From the NCBI GenBank assembly GCA_007129775.1, contig SKUV01000206.1:1-7627 (forward strand): 7,627 nucleotides of DNA. Reading direction: 5' to 3'. The notes under the pieces were generated by a model. It was not told the DNA's origin and did no database searches. It worked only from the letters and a program-made list of their open reading frames with translations. Of the stretch, positions 5,969 to 7,627 are shown piece after piece. Positions within the stretch are counted from its first letter, which is position 1, and every line of letters starts with the position of its first letter. This stretch comes from Paracoccaceae bacterium (GTDB lineage Bacteria > Pseudomonadota > Alphaproteobacteria > Rhodobacterales > Rhodobacteraceae). Made by a program: the position numbers and the translations under genes.

Positions 5969-7582
5969 ATGACCGACACGACAGCAGCGCCCGCGGCGCC
6001 GAAACCCGCATCCGACCCTGCAGCCGAAAAGGCCGCGCAGGACCGCGTGATCATCTTCGACACGACCCTGCGCGACGGCGAGCAATCGCCCGGCGCCACC
6101 ATGACCCACGAGGAAAAGATCGAGATCGCAACGCTGCTCGACGAGATGGGCGTCGATGTGATCGAAGCCGGCTTTCCCATCGCCTCGGAGGGCGATTTCC
6201 AGGCGGTGAGCGAGATCGCGAAACTGGCGCAATCGGCCACGATCTGCGGGCTGGCGCGCGCCAACCCGATGGATATCGATCGCTGCTGGGAGGCGATACG
6301 CCACGCGAAAAGCCCGCGTATCCACACCTTCATCGGCACCTCGCCGCTGCATCGCGATATCACTCAACTCAGTCAGGATGCGATGGCCGAACGCATCCAC
6401 GACACCGTCACCCATGCCCGCAACCTGTGCGACAACGTGCAATGGTCGCCCATGGATGCCACGCGCACCGAACACGATTTCCTGCGTCGGGTGGTGGAAA
6501 TCGCGATCCGCGCCGGGGCCACGACCATCAACATCCCCGATACCGTGGGCTACACCGCCCCGCGCGAAAGCGCGGCGCTGATCGCCATGCTGATCGATCA
6601 GGTGCCGGGTGCGCGCGACGTGGTCTTTTCCACCCATTGCCACAACGATCTGGGCATGGCGACGGCCAACAGCCTCGCCGCGGTCGAGGCCGGCGCGCGC
6701 CAGATCGAATGCACCATCAACGGGCTGGGGGAGCGCGCGGGCAACACCGCGCTGGAAGAGGTGGTGATGGCGCTGCGCGTGCGCAACGACATCCTGCCGT
6801 GGCAGACCCGAATCGATACCCGCCGCATCATGCAGGCCAGCCGCCTCGTCTCGGGCGTCACCGGCTTCGCCGTCCAGTTCAACAAGGCGGTGGTGGGCAA
6901 GAACGCGTTTCTGCACGAAAGCGGCATCCATCAGGACGGCGTGCTGAAGAACGTCGAGACCTTCGAGATCATGAAGCCCGAGGATATCGGGCTCAACGTC
7001 AACAACATCGTGATGGGCAAGCATTCGGGCCGCGCCGCGCTGCGCTCCAAGCTCGCCGATCTGGGGTATGAGGTCGAGGGCAACCAGCTGACCGACATCT
7101 TCGTGCGGTTCAAGGCGCTGGCCGACCGCAAGAAGGAAGTCTATGACGAGGATCTGATCGCGCTGATGCAGGATCAGACCAGCGCCGCGGCGGACGATCT
7201 GGTGCAACTGCAGTATCTGCGCGTGGTCTGCGGCACCGAAAGCCCGCAGACCGCCGAGATGGCGCTGGTGATCGACGGCGAGGAACAGCGCACAACGGCC
7301 ACCGGCGACGGCCCGGTCGATGCCACCTTCAACGCGGTCAAGGCGCTGGTGCCCCATACCACGCAACTCCAGCTTTATCAGGTTCATGCCGTCACCGGAG
7401 GCACAGATGCGCAAGCCACCGTCAGTGTCCGGCTGGAGGCCGAGGGGCGCATCTTCACCGGGCAATCGGCCGATACCGATACGGTCGTGGCCTCTGCCCG
7501 GGCCTATATCAACGCGCTCAACAAACAGTTGCATTTCGAGCGCGCAGGCCGCCCCGGCGTGACCTACAAAAGCGCGTCCTGA
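5969..7582 (+). CDS. leuA: 2-isopropylmalate synthase
   Basis: LeuA condenses acetyl-CoA with 2-oxoisovalerate, the first committed step of leucine synthesis, and is normally feedback-inhibited by leucine. The 537-residue product has the long-form LeuA layout. The catalytic TIM barrel shows F-D-T-T-L-R-D-G-E-Q-S-P-G at 30–42 (metal ligand D31), H-C-H-N-D-L-G at 223–229 (metal ligands H223 and H225) and N-G-L-G-E-R-A-G-N-T at 251–260. The linker region has H-E-S-G-I-H-Q-D-G at 316–324 and G-K-H-S-G-R at 350–355. The C-terminal allosteric domain runs from about 405 to 515, with G-D-G-P-V-D-A at 446–452. The first 25 residues form an Ala/Pro-rich extension before the barrel. The purine run ending GAGAG at 5960, 8 nt before the ATG, supports the start. 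Regulation by the upstream leucine attenuator is inferred. Confidence 0.97.
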   Translation: MTDTTAAPAAPKPASDPAAEKAAQDRVIIFDTTLRDGEQSPGATMTHEEKIEIATLLDEMGVDVIEAGFPIASEGDFQAVSEIAKLAQSATICGLARANPMDIDRCWEAIRHAKSPRIHTFIGTSPLHRDITQLSQDAMAERIHDTVTHARNLCDNVQWSPMDATRTEHDFLRRVVEIAIRAGATTINIPDTVGYTAPRESAALIAMLIDQVPGARDVVFSTHCHNDLGMATANSLAAVEAGARQIECTINGLGERAGNTALEEVVMALRVRNDILPWQTRIDTRRIMQASRLVSGVTGFAVQFNKAVVGKNAFLHESGIHQDGVLKNVETFEIMKPEDIGLNVNNIVMGKHSGRAALRSKLADLGYEVEGNQLTDIFVRFKALADRKKEVYDEDLIALMQDQTSAAADDLVQLQYLRVVCGTESPQTAEMALVIDGEEQRTTATGDGPVDATFNAVKALVPHTTQLQLYQVHAVTGGTDAQATVSVRLEAEGRIFTGQSADTDTVVASARAYINALNKQLHFERAGRPGVTYKSAS

Positions 7583-7627
7583 CGCCATACGGGCGCCGCT
7601 CGCAGCCCTGCGGGCCGTGGCCGGGGG

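Noticed and set aside
7583..7627. GC-rich stretch after leuA with a 4-bp stem (GCCC 7605–7608, GGGC 7612–7615) as a possible terminator
   Set aside because: The stem is short and no T-run follows within the window; the sequence ends before anything could be decided.

Overview
The window looks like a chromosomal housekeeping segment from a high-GC alphaproteobacterium, most likely a member of the Rhodobacterales (Paracoccus/Rhodobacter/Roseobacter-like). This rests on the strong G/C third-position bias, the dnaX–ybaB–recR order, the protein sequences themselves, and a phosphatidylcholine synthase gene. The species cannot be named from sequence reading alone. All real genes are on the + strand.

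Layout: (1) bases 1–1426 carry the 3' end of dnaX (DNA polymerase III gamma/tau), then ybaB (nucleoid-associated protein) and recR (recombinational repair), closely spaced as in the classic dnaX–ybaB–recR cluster. (2) A 114-bp gap holds three near-perfect tandem copies of a 17-bp unit. (3) radA (recombination ATPase), cvpA (membrane protein) and purF (first committed step of purine synthesis) follow. The purF ribosome binding site lies inside a possible hairpin. (4) pcs (phosphatidylcholine synthase) starts 5 bp after purF and is probably translated from the same message. (5) A 221-bp region between pcs and leuA holds what looks like a complete leucine attenuator: a good -10 box, a 30-codon leader ORF whose first base sits at the predicted transcription start, a run of Leu codons next to the leader stop, and two mutually exclusive hairpins. 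(6) leuA (2-isopropylmalate synthase) is complete; the window ends 45 bp after its stop.

Functionally the window joins DNA replication and repair (dnaX, ybaB, recR, radA), nucleotide synthesis (cvpA–purF), membrane lipid synthesis (pcs) and branched-chain amino acid synthesis (leuA). No mobile element, CRISPR array, tRNA or rRNA was seen. The protein genes are ordinary members of known families. The most interesting content is regulatory RNA: the candidate leaderless leucine leader peptide and its attenuator, the purF translation-start hairpin, and the 17-bp repeat array.
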